DNA of 64,000 bases from JANSWY01 sp965228955 (GTDB lineage: Bacteria; Bacteroidota; Bacteroidia; Cytophagales; Cyclobacteriaceae): contig OZ245848.1 in the NCBI GenBank assembly GCA_965228955.1, forward strand, positions 2,542,001 through 2,606,000, read 5' to 3'. Made by a program: the position numbers and the translations under genes. How positions within the stretch are numbered: the stretch's first letter is position 1; every line of letters begins with the position of its first letter. Positions 1 to 9,231 of this stretch are shown here, piece after piece. Below the pieces are notes generated by a model. The model ran no database searches. It had not been told where the DNA came from and saw nothing but the letters and a program-made list of their open reading frames with translations.

Positions 1-1
1 T

Positions 2-1219
2 ACGGTAAAAAGATCTGGTTCCTTTGGAGTACGTGAAGCATTGCTAGGTCTGCAATTTGCTCTGACATTTGGATTGATGATGGGTTTTTATTTAATCCAT
101 AATCAACTTGAATACATGACTAAAGCGGATATTGGCATAGACAAAGATCAGGTTATTGCGCTTAATGATTTTCACACAGAAGTCTCAGATCATCTTGCAT
201 CGTTTAAAACTGATATCGCCGGTATTTCTGGAGTTAAATCATCTACAGGTTTAATGCAAATGCCTTCTACAGCGATCAAAGATGAAGGTAATGTAAGTCT
301 AGATGGAAAGTACAACCATGAGGATAGACCTGTAATGGATATTCAAATAGTAGACCTAGACTTCTGGAATACGCTATCTATTGAATTTATGGCAGGTGAA
401 AACTTTCCGCAAAGTATTACTCAACAACCTGGATTCGATTATCCAAATGAGACTTTTGAAGAATACATCAATAATAAAGAGCAGAAGTATGTGATCAATG
501 AAAAAGCAGCACAACTACTAGGCTTCTCTAATCCAACGGAAGCTCTCGGTCAGAAAATAAGCTGGTACAATGGCTTCTTTGATTTAAAATTGGGTAATGT
601 GGTGGGAGTAGTAAAAAACTACCACCAGGAAGGCCACAATGAAGCAATAGATCCAACTGTGTTCATCTATGAACCGATCCTCTACAGAAATCTTCTTATA
701 AAAGCTGAGTCCCAGGATATGAGCTCAATCGTTGCTCAAATAAAAGACAAGTGGGAGAGTAGGTTTGATAAAGTGCCATTTCAGTACAAGTTTCTGGATG
801 ATTCTTATGCTCAACTATACGAAAAAGAAGTGGCAACCAGGAAATTGATCTCAGCATTTACTGTCGTAGCAATTTGCATTATGGCTTTAGGTCTTGTAGG
901 TGTTGTTTCTTTTGAGCTGAGGAGAAGAATGAAGGAATTAGCAATTAGAAAAGTTTTAGGAGCTTACTTTAAAGATCTTTTGACATGGATGACAAAACCA
1001 TATGCTGTTTTAATGGCTATTGGTGTGATCTTAACAGCTCCTGTGGCCTACTTTTTCCTCCAGGATTGGTTAAGTAATTATGCCTACAGAGCTACTATTA
1101 CTGGATGGGTGTTTGTAGTACCATTACTAATCATTGGATCTATTCTAGTGTTAACTATCTGGATTCTTGTAAAGAAGTATTCGAATGTTAATCCAGTCAA
1201 TTTATTAAGAGACGAGTGA
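2..1219 (+). CDS. ABC transporter permease, FtsX/MacB-like, C-terminal part (5' truncated by window)
   Basis: The reading frame is open to the first base of the window. The 13 codons before the first possible start (TTG at 41) read as the usual linker before the second FtsX module, so the gene begins upstream. The visible part holds one membrane segment (FALTFGLMMGFYL), a MacB-type periplasmic domain of about 230 residues, and then three more membrane segments. The cytoplasmic ELRRRMKELAIRKVLGA motif follows the second segment and is diagnostic of FtsX/MacB permeases. The C-terminal 'NPVNLLRDE' is typical of the Bacteroidota group that moves lipoproteins, peptides or antimicrobials. The substrate is unknown. 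Its stop abuts the stop of the convergent CIA30 gene. Confidence 0.9.
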   Translation, partial: TVKRSGSFGVREALLGLQFALTFGLMMGFYLIHNQLEYMTKADIGIDKDQVIALNDFHTEVSDHLASFKTDIAGISGVKSSTGLMQMPSTAIKDEGNVSLDGKYNHEDRPVMDIQIVDLDFWNTLSIEFMAGENFPQSITQQPGFDYPNETFEEYINNKEQKYVINEKAAQLLGFSNPTEALGQKISWYNGFFDLKLGNVVGVVKNYHQEGHNEAIDPTVFIYEPILYRNLLIKAESQDMSSIVAQIKDKWESRFDKVPFQYKFLDDSYAQLYEKEVATRKLISAFTVVAICIMALGLVGVVSFELRRRMKELAIRKVLGAYFKDLLTWMTKPYAVLMAIGVILTAPVAYFFLQDWLSNYAYRATITGWVFVVPLLIIGSILVLTIWILVKKYSNVNPVNLLRDE

Positions 1220-1753
1220 TTATTGGAATTTTATAAAGTCAATTTCGGCTTCAAAAGAACCTTCTTGTTTATCGTAGGTCATAAAAGCCAAACGAATGAT
1301 TCTCTGAAGTTTATCTTTTGTAATGTAGTTACCTGTCGGTCTTCCAATCTGATATTCTTTTAACTCCTTAAGGGGAAACGAAAGTTCTTCCCATTCCGTA
1401 CCGGTTTCAGGCAAAACGATTTTATAGTTGGGCAGATACCATTGATTATGATAATTAAAATTGAGACTTAATGATTGATTTTTGCATCTATAGCGGATTG
1501 TGACTTGCTCATACTCCGAGAGATCCAGAACCATGTTTTTACTTCTTGCGGAGGCAAAGCCACCATTATTTTCGAATGAAACATCTCCAATGAACACTAG
1601 TGCGTCTTCCTTGTAACTAGTACTTCCTTTTGATTTACCTCCCATGACAGTGTCATTAAGAGAAAACCATGAATTGGTCTTATTCTCTCCAAAGTCAATT
1701 ATTTTGGTATCAAGGTTAAGCGTGATCATGGCAATTAAGAATGGATATAGCAT
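1220..1753 (-). CDS. CIA30 family protein
   Basis: This 177-residue protein matches the CIA30 family (named for complex I intermediate-associated protein 30), a galactose-binding-like beta-sandwich. The family hallmark is visible near the start: 'WFSLNDTVMGGKSKG', followed by the 'F.GDVSFENNGGFASARS' strand pair. A short hydrophobic N-terminus (MLYPFLIAMITLNL) could be a weak signal sequence. Bacterial CIA30 proteins usually stand alone and have no proven function, so a role in complex I is not implied. The gene converges on the ABC permease with no gap. Its start faces a 23-bp palindrome shared with the divergent gene at 1835. Confidence 0.88.
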   Translation of the reverse strand: MLYPFLIAMITLNLDTKIIDFGENKTNSWFSLNDTVMGGKSKGSTSYKEDALVFIGDVSFENNGGFASARSKNMVLDLSEYEQVTIRYRCKNQSLSLNFNYHNQWYLPNYKIVLPETGTEWEELSFPLKELKEYQIGRPTGNYITKDKLQRIIRLAFMTYDKQEGSFEAEIDFIKFQ

Positions 1754-1759
1754 ATAAAC

Positions 1760-1782
1760 ATTAACTTATCATATAAGTTAAT
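1760..1782. promoter_or_regulatory. Perfect 10-bp-arm palindrome between divergent genes (operator candidate)
   Basis: The arms ATTAACTTAT (1760-1769) and ATAAGTTAAT (1773-1782) are exact reverse complements separated by CAT. The site is 6 bp from the CIA30 start and 52 bp from the start at 1835, so one bound dimer could affect both genes. There is no T-run, so it does not look like a terminator. The cognate regulator is unknown. Confidence 0.5.
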
Positions 1783-1834
1783 TGTTAGTTGCAAGCCAAA
1801 TACAAGTCTGAGAAAATCCAAACTAGATGCACAA

Positions 1835-2422
1835 ATGAAAAGACAGTTATTTCTAATTATTGCATTAATCTTACTCTCTGCAGAAAGTTACAGTCAGATA
1901 GCTCTAGAATCATACAACATAGAGAGGCAATCTATTAATAGAAAGGGGATGTTAACACTAGGGTCTTGGGCAATTGTGAATATTGTTTCTAGTCCAATAT
2001 TAGCGTCATCCTCTAAAGGAAGTGAAAGGTATTTTCATCAAATGAATGGTTATTGGAACGGAGTAAATCTAATCATTGCAGGTTTTGGATACTATGGAGC
2101 AACAAGAGATCATTCATCATACTCTCTCACAGAAAGTGTGAAAGCTCAAAATAGTATCGAACGGGCGTTAATCTTCAATTCTGGACTTGATCTAGCTTAT
2201 ATTGCAAGCGGGTTATATCTGAGGGAGAGGTCAAAGAATACTTCAAAAAACAGTGATAGACTTAAAGGATTTGGAAACTCATTGATCTTGCAAGGTGGGT
2301 TTTTATTTGCCTTTGATATTACAATGTTCCTAGTGCATAACAGGCATAGTAAGAAACTCATGAGCCATATTGATCGATTGGCATTCTCCGGTAATGGCAT
2401 AAGCCTGCACATGCGATTCTAG
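1835..2422 (+). CDS. DUF6992-like membrane protein
   Basis: This 195-residue protein has an N-terminal signal peptide (ending near SAESYSQ) and about four hydrophobic stretches. The 'GMLTLGSWAIVNI' and 'YFHQMNGYWNGVNLIIAGFGYYG' blocks resemble what I remember of the DUF6992 family, which is common and uncharacterised in Bacteroidota; this is from memory only. A short basic loop (RERSKNTSKNSDRLKG) separates the last two hydrophobic pairs. It is divergent from CIA30 with the shared palindrome between them, and stands alone before the nitrite-reductase module. No function can be assigned. Confidence 0.65.
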   Translation: MKRQLFLIIALILLSAESYSQIALESYNIERQSINRKGMLTLGSWAIVNIVSSPILASSSKGSERYFHQMNGYWNGVNLIIAGFGYYGATRDHSSYSLTESVKAQNSIERALIFNSGLDLAYIASGLYLRERSKNTSKNSDRLKGFGNSLILQGGFLFAFDITMFLVHNRHSKKLMSHIDRLAFSGNGISLHMRF

Positions 2423-2445
2423 TCCTATTAAGCGGGCCAATAAAC

Positions 2446-2459
2446 CTGATTAATATCAG
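2446..2459. promoter_or_regulatory. FNR/CRP-like dyad upstream of the nrf module
   Basis: CTGAT-TAAT-ATCAG differs from the classical FNR box (TTGAT-N4-ATCAA) by one symmetric base per arm. It keeps the TGA-N6-TCA core shared by Crp/Fnr sites. It lies 96 bp before the start at 2555. A -7-like TATAGTTTG (2502-2510) would put it roughly 60 bp upstream of transcription start, a usual activator position. A Crp/Fnr gene is present at 40444, but linking the two is inference. Confidence 0.45.
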
Positions 2460-2554
2460 TAAAAAACCTGATAAAACACCATATTATCAAAGTCAAAGTA
2501 GTATAGTTTGGCACCATATTGATTATGTTAGGCATTTTTTTAACCTAATAGCAT

Positions 2555-3838
2555 ATGACCCGAACCAATTTAATAGCCGTATTGCTAATTTTTATTTCTA
2601 GCAATGTAATGGCTCAATTCACTGTGGGCACTCAAGTAAGACCCAGAGCAGAATTTAGAAACGGATTTAAAACACTAAATGGAGATGATCGTTCACCTGC
2701 CTTTTTTATTGAACAACGGGCAAGATTATTTGCAGATTACAATGTTGAAAAGTTTAGAGTAAGAATAAACTTCCAGGATGTAAGAGTCTGGGGAAGTACC
2801 AATCAAATCTATTCTACAGATCCCAATGTGGTTACCAATGTTTATGAAGCATGGGGACTTTATCGTTTTTCAGATCTATGGTCAATTAAAATTGGGAGAA
2901 TGGCCTGGGATTATGACAATGCTCGTTTCCTTGGTGACCTAAGATGGGCCGCTCAAAGCAGAAGTCATGATGGACTCGTTCTGGGTTACAATAATCAGGA
3001 AAGTGGCTTCCAATTGGATCTTGGAGGGGCTTTTAATCAAGTTGGGTTTGAACCCGCAATGTTGTCAGACACCTATTACAGTGGAGTGAACAACTACAAA
3101 ACCAATCAATTCCTGTATCTCAATAAGAAAATGGATAACGCTAAGCTGTCTCTGCTAATTCACAATGATGGAAGACAAGTTGCTGCCGATTCCTCTTTGG
3201 CGATGAGACAAACATATGGAATCACGGGTACTGGAAAAATAGGAGGACTAAATGTTGGTGGAGAAGCATATTATCAAGGTGGTAAAAATGCTAATGATAT
3301 TGATGTTAACGCATTTCTTTTTTCAGGATTTATACAGTTGAAAGCTGGTTCTACACCAATTACCTTAGGAGTTGACTATTTATCCGGAACAGCGCTTTCA
3401 GATACTGAGGACAGAGCTTTCGTGCCGTTATATGGAACTAACCACAAATTCTATGGGTACATGGACTACTTCTACGTAGGAAATGGACACGGGCAAGGAG
3501 GAAATACAGCAGGTTTATTGGATGTGCACCTGAAAACCAAATTTAACACCGGCGAGAAAAGCAACCTGTCTGTTAACACACATGTCTTTCAAAGCGCCGC
3601 AGTACTCTATAATCCAACCGATTTAAGTATTGAAGAAAGTAAATATTTGGGAACAGAAGTAGATCTGGTTTACACCTTAAAAATGCATGAGAATGTCAAA
3701 CTAAATATTGGCTACTCTCAAATGTTTGCTGGTGAATCAATGGAACTTGTAAAGTCTACAGGCTCTTCCGATTCATTTAACAATTGGGTCTGGATGATGA
3801 TAGATTTTAACCCTTCAGTCATTCTTAAAGAGCTGTAG
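2555..3838 (+). CDS. Alginate-export-family outer membrane beta-barrel
   Basis: This 427-residue protein has a clear signal peptide (cleavage after SSNVMA). Its start 'QFTVGTQVRPRAEFRNGFKT' followed by 'FIEQRARLFADYNVEKFRVRINFQDVRVWG' is the signature of the AlgE/alginate-export porin family. Alternating amphipathic strands run to the C-terminus, as expected for an outer membrane barrel. In this position, ahead of nrfH, it more likely serves as a passive porin (perhaps for nitrite or ammonium) than as an alginate exporter, because no alginate genes are nearby; that role is inferred. A short inverted repeat (TTAGG 2528-2532, CCTAA 2544-2548) lies just before the start. Confidence 0.85.
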   Translation: MTRTNLIAVLLIFISSNVMAQFTVGTQVRPRAEFRNGFKTLNGDDRSPAFFIEQRARLFADYNVEKFRVRINFQDVRVWGSTNQIYSTDPNVVTNVYEAWGLYRFSDLWSIKIGRMAWDYDNARFLGDLRWAAQSRSHDGLVLGYNNQESGFQLDLGGAFNQVGFEPAMLSDTYYSGVNNYKTNQFLYLNKKMDNAKLSLLIHNDGRQVAADSSLAMRQTYGITGTGKIGGLNVGGEAYYQGGKNANDIDVNAFLFSGFIQLKAGSTPITLGVDYLSGTALSDTEDRAFVPLYGTNHKFYGYMDYFYVGNGHGQGGNTAGLLDVHLKTKFNTGEKSNLSVNTHVFQSAAVLYNPTDLSIEESKYLGTEVDLVYTLKMHENVKLNIGYSQMFAGESMELVKSTGSSDSFNNWVWMMIDFNPSVILKEL

Positions 3839-3862
3839 TATAAAAATTTAAACTTAAATGTC

Positions 3863-4474
3863 GTGAAATTAATTCAACGCTTAAAACCACCAAAACAATG
3901 GAAACCCATAGTAGTCGTTTTGCTTGGAGCAATCGTTGGATTAGGAATATATATTGCGAATCTGGCTAATGTAACTTCTTACCTCACAGATGACCCCAGA
4001 GCTTGCATCAATTGTCATGTGATGACACCTCAATACATTACCTGGAATCATAGCTCGCATCGTGAAGTTGCAACCTGCAATGACTGCCATGTCCCTCATG
4101 ATAATGTCTTCAAGCAATATGCGTTCAAGGCAAAAGATGGAATCTATCATGCTACAATATATACTTTAAGGGCTGAACCAGAGGCAATCGTAATGCATAA
4201 AGCTGGCCAGGAAGCGGTACAAAATAATTGTATCAGATGTCATGTTGACCAGGTGACTGATGCAAAAACGCAATCATGGACAGCAACTCATACGAGTGAC
4301 CGTTTGGATAGAACATGCTGGGAATGTCATAGAGAAACTCCCCATGGAAGAGTGAGAAGCTTATCGTCTGTAGGGTTCCATGTAGAACCGTTACCAATTC
4401 AAGAAGAACAAGAACTTTTAATACCTGATTGGCTTAAAAAAGCTACACAACCTAAATCTCCTGAGTATGAATAG
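3863..4474 (+). CDS. nrfH: Cytochrome c nitrite reductase small subunit NrfH
   Basis: NrfH is the membrane-anchored quinol dehydrogenase that passes electrons from menaquinol to NrfA. The 203-residue protein has one N-terminal membrane anchor (about residues 16-36) and four c-heme motifs: CINCH (48-52), CNDCH (72-76), CIRCH (123-127) and CWECH (152-156). That is the tetraheme NapC/NirT count expected for NrfH. The only suitable start is GTG at 3863, 24 bp after the porin gene. The upstream ATG at 3858 is out of frame. Its stop overlaps nrfA by 8 bp, which implies translational coupling. Confidence 0.96.
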   Translation: MKLIQRLKPPKQWKPIVVVLLGAIVGLGIYIANLANVTSYLTDDPRACINCHVMTPQYITWNHSSHREVATCNDCHVPHDNVFKQYAFKAKDGIYHATIYTLRAEPEAIVMHKAGQEAVQNNCIRCHVDQVTDAKTQSWTATHTSDRLDRTCWECHRETPHGRVRSLSSVGFHVEPLPIQEEQELLIPDWLKKATQPKSPEYE

Positions 4475-5972
4475 TAGAACAAAAAACTGGCTATTATTTA
4501 GTTCAACAGTAGCCATCGTATTGCTATTAAGCGTATTGGCAAACAGTATAATCAACAGAAAAGCAGAAAGCCAATTTGCTTATCAACCTCAAGTAAAGAT
4601 TGATCAAAACGAGTCGCGAAATAGCGTTTGGGGTGAGAACTTTCCTCGTCAGTATCAATCTTTTATGCAGACTCAGGATACCTCATTCACAAGCTACCTC
4701 AACGGTTCAAAATTAAGAGACGCGCTGAAGGAAAATCCAGAGTTAGTGGTTCTTTGGGCCGGATACGGATTTTCTAAGGATTACAATCAACCAAGAGGTC
4801 ATGCCTATGCAATTGAAGATCTCCACAACACTCTACGAACAGGCGCCCCAACTGGACCTGGAACCGGACCAATGCCTAGTACATGCTGGTCATGTAAAAG
4901 CCCAGATGTGCCTAGACTGATGAATGAGATAGGGATTAAAGAATTCTATTCAGGGAAGTGGGCCGATAAAGGTCCTGAGGTTGTAAACCCAATTGGTTGT
5001 GCGGATTGTCATAATTCCAAAACTATGTCTTTGCAGATTTCTCGTCCAGCCTTAATAGAAGCATTTCAATCAATGGGGAAAGATATAGAGCAGGCAACTC
5101 ATCAGGAAATGCGATCACTTGTCTGTGCTCAATGTCATGTCGAATACTATTTCAATAAGAACCTACCTGATAAGAAGGGAGTACCATATTTAACATTTCC
5201 GTGGAAAGATGGAACCACTGTTGAAGCAATGGAAGCATATTATGATAATATGGAATTCAAAGACTGGACGCACGCTGTAAGTAAAGCGCCAATGCTTAAA
5301 GCTCAACACCCAGGATACGAACTGTACCTTCAGGGAATACATGCTAAACGTGGTGTTTCATGTGCGGATTGTCACATGCCTTATAAAACAGAAGGAGGCC
5401 AGAAATTTACGGATCACCACATAAGATCACCACTGGCTAATCCTGCCAACTCATGTCAGGTTTGCCATAGACAAGATAAAAGTGAGTTAATTGATAATGT
5501 CTATGAGAAACAAGCTAAAATCAAGAAGACACAAAGCGACCTGGAAGAACTAATAGTTCGCGCACATGTGGAAGCTAAAAAAGCCTGGGATTTGGGAGCT
5601 ACTGAAGAACAAATGAAACCCATTCTTCAGGATATCAGACACGCACAATGGAGGTGGGATTATTCTGTTGCATCACATGGTGGATCATTTCATGCTCCAG
5701 TTGAAGTAAGTAGAATTGTTTCTACTGCTACTGCTACTGCTCAGGAAGCAAGAATCAAGTTAGCACGTCTTCTTGCCAGTTTAGGGTTCAATGGAGAAGT
5801 TGACTATCCGGATATTAGCACAAAAGAAAAGGCACATCAATTTATAGGCTTGGATGTTGAAAAACTTGAAGCCGAAAAAGCGGTATTCAAAGAAAATATC
5901 ATCCCGAAATGGTTGGAGGAAGCTAAAGAAAGGGAATCAAACAAAAAGATTGAGACGGTTTCTATTAAGTAA
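4467..5972 (+). CDS. nrfA: Ammonia-forming cytochrome c nitrite reductase NrfA
   Basis: NrfA reduces nitrite to ammonium with six electrons in the periplasm. The 501-residue protein has an uncleaved-type N-terminal hydrophobic segment (9-27). It carries the diagnostic active-site heme motif CWSCK (140-144), in which lysine is the proximal ligand. Four CxxCH motifs follow at 178, 220, 299 and 330, giving the canonical pentaheme set. 'GTGPMPSTCWSCKSPDVPR' and 'HAKRGVSCADCHMPY' are family blocks. It overlaps nrfH and is followed 23 bp later by the heme-attachment gene, so it forms one operon. Confidence 0.97.
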   Translation: MNSRTKNWLLFSSTVAIVLLLSVLANSIINRKAESQFAYQPQVKIDQNESRNSVWGENFPRQYQSFMQTQDTSFTSYLNGSKLRDALKENPELVVLWAGYGFSKDYNQPRGHAYAIEDLHNTLRTGAPTGPGTGPMPSTCWSCKSPDVPRLMNEIGIKEFYSGKWADKGPEVVNPIGCADCHNSKTMSLQISRPALIEAFQSMGKDIEQATHQEMRSLVCAQCHVEYYFNKNLPDKKGVPYLTFPWKDGTTVEAMEAYYDNMEFKDWTHAVSKAPMLKAQHPGYELYLQGIHAKRGVSCADCHMPYKTEGGQKFTDHHIRSPLANPANSCQVCHRQDKSELIDNVYEKQAKIKKTQSDLEELIVRAHVEAKKAWDLGATEEQMKPILQDIRHAQWRWDYSVASHGGSFHAPVEVSRIVSTATATAQEARIKLARLLASLGFNGEVDYPDISTKEKAHQFIGLDVEKLEAEKAVFKENIIPKWLEEAKERESNKKIETVSIK

Positions 5973-5995
5973 TCGATTATTCCAAACCTGATTTC

Positions 5996-8900
5996 ATGAA
6001 AAAGCTTGTTTCAATTCTATTTTCCAATAAACTGACATTAGTTGCATTGTTGGCATTTGGTATTGCAATGGCAGTAGCCACTTTTATTGAAAACGATCAT
6101 GGTACAGCTGCTGCCAGAAGTGTTGTTTACAATACTTGGTGGTTTGAAGTACTAATGGCAATTCTCACTTTGAATTTTATTGGGAACATCATCAAATATA
6201 GACTGGCAAGAAAAGGAAAACTCGATGTTCTTCTGTTTCATTTGGCATTCATAATCATTCTTATTGGAGCCGGTATTACAAGATACACAGGTTATGAGGG
6301 TTTGATCAGGATTAGGGAAGGACAGGAGTCGAGTACGATGATTTCACAAGAGCGATACCTAAGAGTAAACGTCCATACAAAAGAAGATAGCTGGTCTACC
6401 GAAAAGTCTGTATTAGCGACAAGTCTTAAGCAACCTAAATTGAAACTTTCATATGGGAATAGTGATTCAAAGCTTGAAATCAAAGTTAAGAAATTCATTC
6501 CCGATGCTGTTCAAACTATGGTTTCAGGAGAAACTGATAATAAAATAATTGAGCTTGTAGCAGTAGTAAACAATGAGAGGCAAAGTTTTTACATTGAAAA
6601 TGGTAATAATGTATTCATCAATGGTCATGAATTCACTTACAACAACTATAAAGGTGATGCTATAAATATTTCTGATGAATCCGGGGTATTTACCATTGAT
6701 TCACCCGAGGCTTTTAAGTACATGGTAATGGCTACTCAAAGAGTGGGTACAACAAAGAAATCAATTGAAGACACATTGTACCTACGAACATTGTATCAGT
6801 CGGATCATTTGAACTTTGTTCTAAGCCAGGTTCATGAAGGCAAGACTCTAGCGTATCAGTCCACTAAGGATAAAGAACAAGCAAAAAGTGCAGCGGACCT
6901 TCTTTTTGTAGACTTAAATACTGCTCAAGAACACAAACAAATAATCCTGGCAACAGTCGATGGTGTTTATAGTCCACTTCAAGATATATCAGTAGGTAAT
7001 TATGATATTGAGATTGCTTATGGACCAAAGTTGATTGAGCTTCCATTTGCTTTGCATCTTAAAGATTTTCAATTAGAAAGGTATCCCGGATCTGTAAGTC
7101 CATCCTCTTATGCTAGTGAAATCACTGTAAAAGATATCTCTGGTGATTATCCATATCGTATTTCAATGAATAACGTTTTGGACCATCGAGGATATCGATT
7201 CTTTCAGGCATCATATGATCTGGACGAGTTAGGGACCGTTTTATCCGTGAATAGAGATTATTGGGGAACTCAAATCACCTATTTAGGATACTTGCTGATG
7301 GGTGTTGGAATGTTACTGGCATTATTTGGAAAGAACTCAAGGTTTCAACAAGTAAATCTCAAACTAAAAAATCTAAAAACAAGTGCCGCGATGATATTAT
7401 TGCTGGTTTGTTCAGTAGCCGTTGCACAATCAGAGGAATCTTCATCAAATCCAACAAGCAGGTATGTTATCAATAGGGGCCATGCTAAGAAGTTCGGTCA
7501 AACAATGGTGCAGGATATGGATGGGAGAATCAAACCAATTAACACTCTTTCTTCAGAGTTTCTCCGCAAAATCACGCGAAAAACGACCTACAAAATAGAG
7601 GAGAATGGTCAGTCGTTTACAATGAACAGTGATCAGGTTTTTCTGTCAATTCATCAGAACCCTATGGCATGGAGGAATATGCCCCTTATAAAGGTAGATC
7701 AGAAAAAGGGAAAGACTTTATTAGAAATGTTAAACCTTGAAGGGAAAACACACTTATCCTTTGTCGATCTTATCGATGATGAGGGAGGGTATAGGTTGCT
7801 CAATGCTGTTCAAGCAGTACAGCTTAAGAAACCATCGGAAAGATCTGATCAGGACAATGAAATTCTGAAAGTGGATGAGCGATTTAACATTCTTTATCAG
7901 GCCTTAACCGGAAATTATCTCAAGGTATTCCCGCAACCTACAGCCAACGATCAAATGTGGTTCAATAGTGAATTTCAACAAGCGGGATTTAGTTCGGAAG
8001 ATTCTGTATTTGTAAGAAATATACTTTCTGCATATTACTATGACATTATGCAAGCTCAATTAAATGGAGATTGGAGTGAAGCAAACAGTAAACTTCAATA
8101 CATTCAAACATTTCAAAACACCATGGGGGCTGAAATCATCCCTGATAAGGGGAGAGTTGAAGCAGAGTTGCTTTACAACAAACTAAACATCAATAACAGA
8201 CTCTTTCCGGTATTTTGGCTTCTCGGCATTTATCTGCTAGCTACAGCACTACTTAGAGTCTTCTTTAAAACACGATCAATCAATATTAGCTATATCCTTG
8301 GAGTTGCATTAACAGGAATTGCATTTTTAACTCTTACTGGGAATATGATATTGAGATGGTACGCTGGAGGGTACCCACCATGGAGCAACGGATATGAAAT
8401 GATTATTTTAGTTACCTGGGCCTTGTTTCTTTTTGGATTCATATTCTACAGGAAAAGCGATTTCATCATGCCTCTAGTGGCAATTTTTGGAGGAACTTTG
8501 CTTTTTGTTTCTTTCCTGGATTGGCTTAACCCTGAAATAACAAATCTGGTTCCGGTACTAAAGTCTTACTGGCTTAAAATTCATGTGGCAATTATTGTCA
8601 GCAGTTATGCGCCATTGGCTTTATCAGCATTATTAGGACTTTTATGTCTAATCTTTATGATTGCAAAAAACAACAAGCTCAACAACTCAATTAAAGAGTT
8701 GACCTATATCAATGAATTATCCATGACTGTAGGATTGTACATGCTTGCAATTGGAACATTTCTTGGCGGTATTTGGGCCAATGAGTCATGGGGAAGATAC
8801 TGGGGCTGGGATCCAAAGGAAACCTGGGCACTTATCTCAATAATTGTCTATGCCATGGTACTGCATTTTAGATTGGTGCCTGTGTTAAAAGGTAAATATC

Positions 8901-9106
8901 TATTTAATCTGTCTAGTGTAATTGCATTCTTCTCAATAATTATGACCTCATTTGGGGTTAATTATTATCTGTCAGGATTACATTCTTATGCTGCTGGAGA
9001 TCCACTACCAATTCCTCAATTCGTTTATTGGGTTGTCGGGCTACTAGTTATTATTGCGATTTTAGCTTACAGACGTAATAAACTTCAATCTGTAGTAATT
9101 CCTTGA
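5996..9106 (+). CDS. ccsBA: Fused system II cytochrome c synthase CcsBA (ResB-ResC; NrfI-like)
   Basis: This protein attaches heme to apocytochrome c in the periplasm. It has 1036 residues. The N-terminal ResB/CcsB part has three early membrane segments, a large periplasmic domain and a fourth segment near 420-440, with a candidate heme-ligand His82 in 'LLFHLAFIIILIGAG'. A second signal-like segment (about 463-479) starts another periplasmic region, and the CcsA part fills about 725-1036. The WWD heme-handling signature is WGRYWGWDPKETW (932-944). Its place directly after nrfHA matches NrfI, the dedicated synthase that can handle the CxxCK motif; that specificity is inferred from context. Confidence 0.93.
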   Translation: MKKLVSILFSNKLTLVALLAFGIAMAVATFIENDHGTAAARSVVYNTWWFEVLMAILTLNFIGNIIKYRLARKGKLDVLLFHLAFIIILIGAGITRYTGYEGLIRIREGQESSTMISQERYLRVNVHTKEDSWSTEKSVLATSLKQPKLKLSYGNSDSKLEIKVKKFIPDAVQTMVSGETDNKIIELVAVVNNERQSFYIENGNNVFINGHEFTYNNYKGDAINISDESGVFTIDSPEAFKYMVMATQRVGTTKKSIEDTLYLRTLYQSDHLNFVLSQVHEGKTLAYQSTKDKEQAKSAADLLFVDLNTAQEHKQIILATVDGVYSPLQDISVGNYDIEIAYGPKLIELPFALHLKDFQLERYPGSVSPSSYASEITVKDISGDYPYRISMNNVLDHRGYRFFQASYDLDELGTVLSVNRDYWGTQITYLGYLLMGVGMLLALFGKNSRFQQVNLKLKNLKTSAAMILLLVCSVAVAQSEESSSNPTSRYVINRGHAKKFGQTMVQDMDGRIKPINTLSSEFLRKITRKTTYKIEENGQSFTMNSDQVFLSIHQNPMAWRNMPLIKVDQKKGKTLLEMLNLEGKTHLSFVDLIDDEGGYRLLNAVQAVQLKKPSERSDQDNEILKVDERFNILYQALTGNYLKVFPQPTANDQMWFNSEFQQAGFSSEDSVFVRNILSAYYYDIMQAQLNGDWSEANSKLQYIQTFQNTMGAEIIPDKGRVEAELLYNKLNINNRLFPVFWLLGIYLLATALLRVFFKTRSINISYILGVALTGIAFLTLTGNMILRWYAGGYPPWSNGYEMIILVTWALFLFGFIFYRKSDFIMPLVAIFGGTLLFVSFLDWLNPEITNLVPVLKSYWLKIHVAIIVSSYAPLALSALLGLLCLIFMIAKNNKLNNSIKELTYINELSMTVGLYMLAIGTFLGGIWANESWGRYWGWDPKETWALISIIVYAMVLHFRLVPVLKGKYLFNLSSVIAFFSIIMTSFGVNYYLSGLHSYAAGDPLPIPQFVYWVVGLLVIIAILAYRRNKLQSVVIP

Positions 9107-9231
9107 GATAGTTAACTTTCTTCAAATCAAGAAATAGCGGGATTATTTAATGATTCCAATGGGAAATCCATTGAATTATGTAATTTCACATAACTTTTTG
9201 TACACAAATCAACTAAACTTCGATTAAACTA

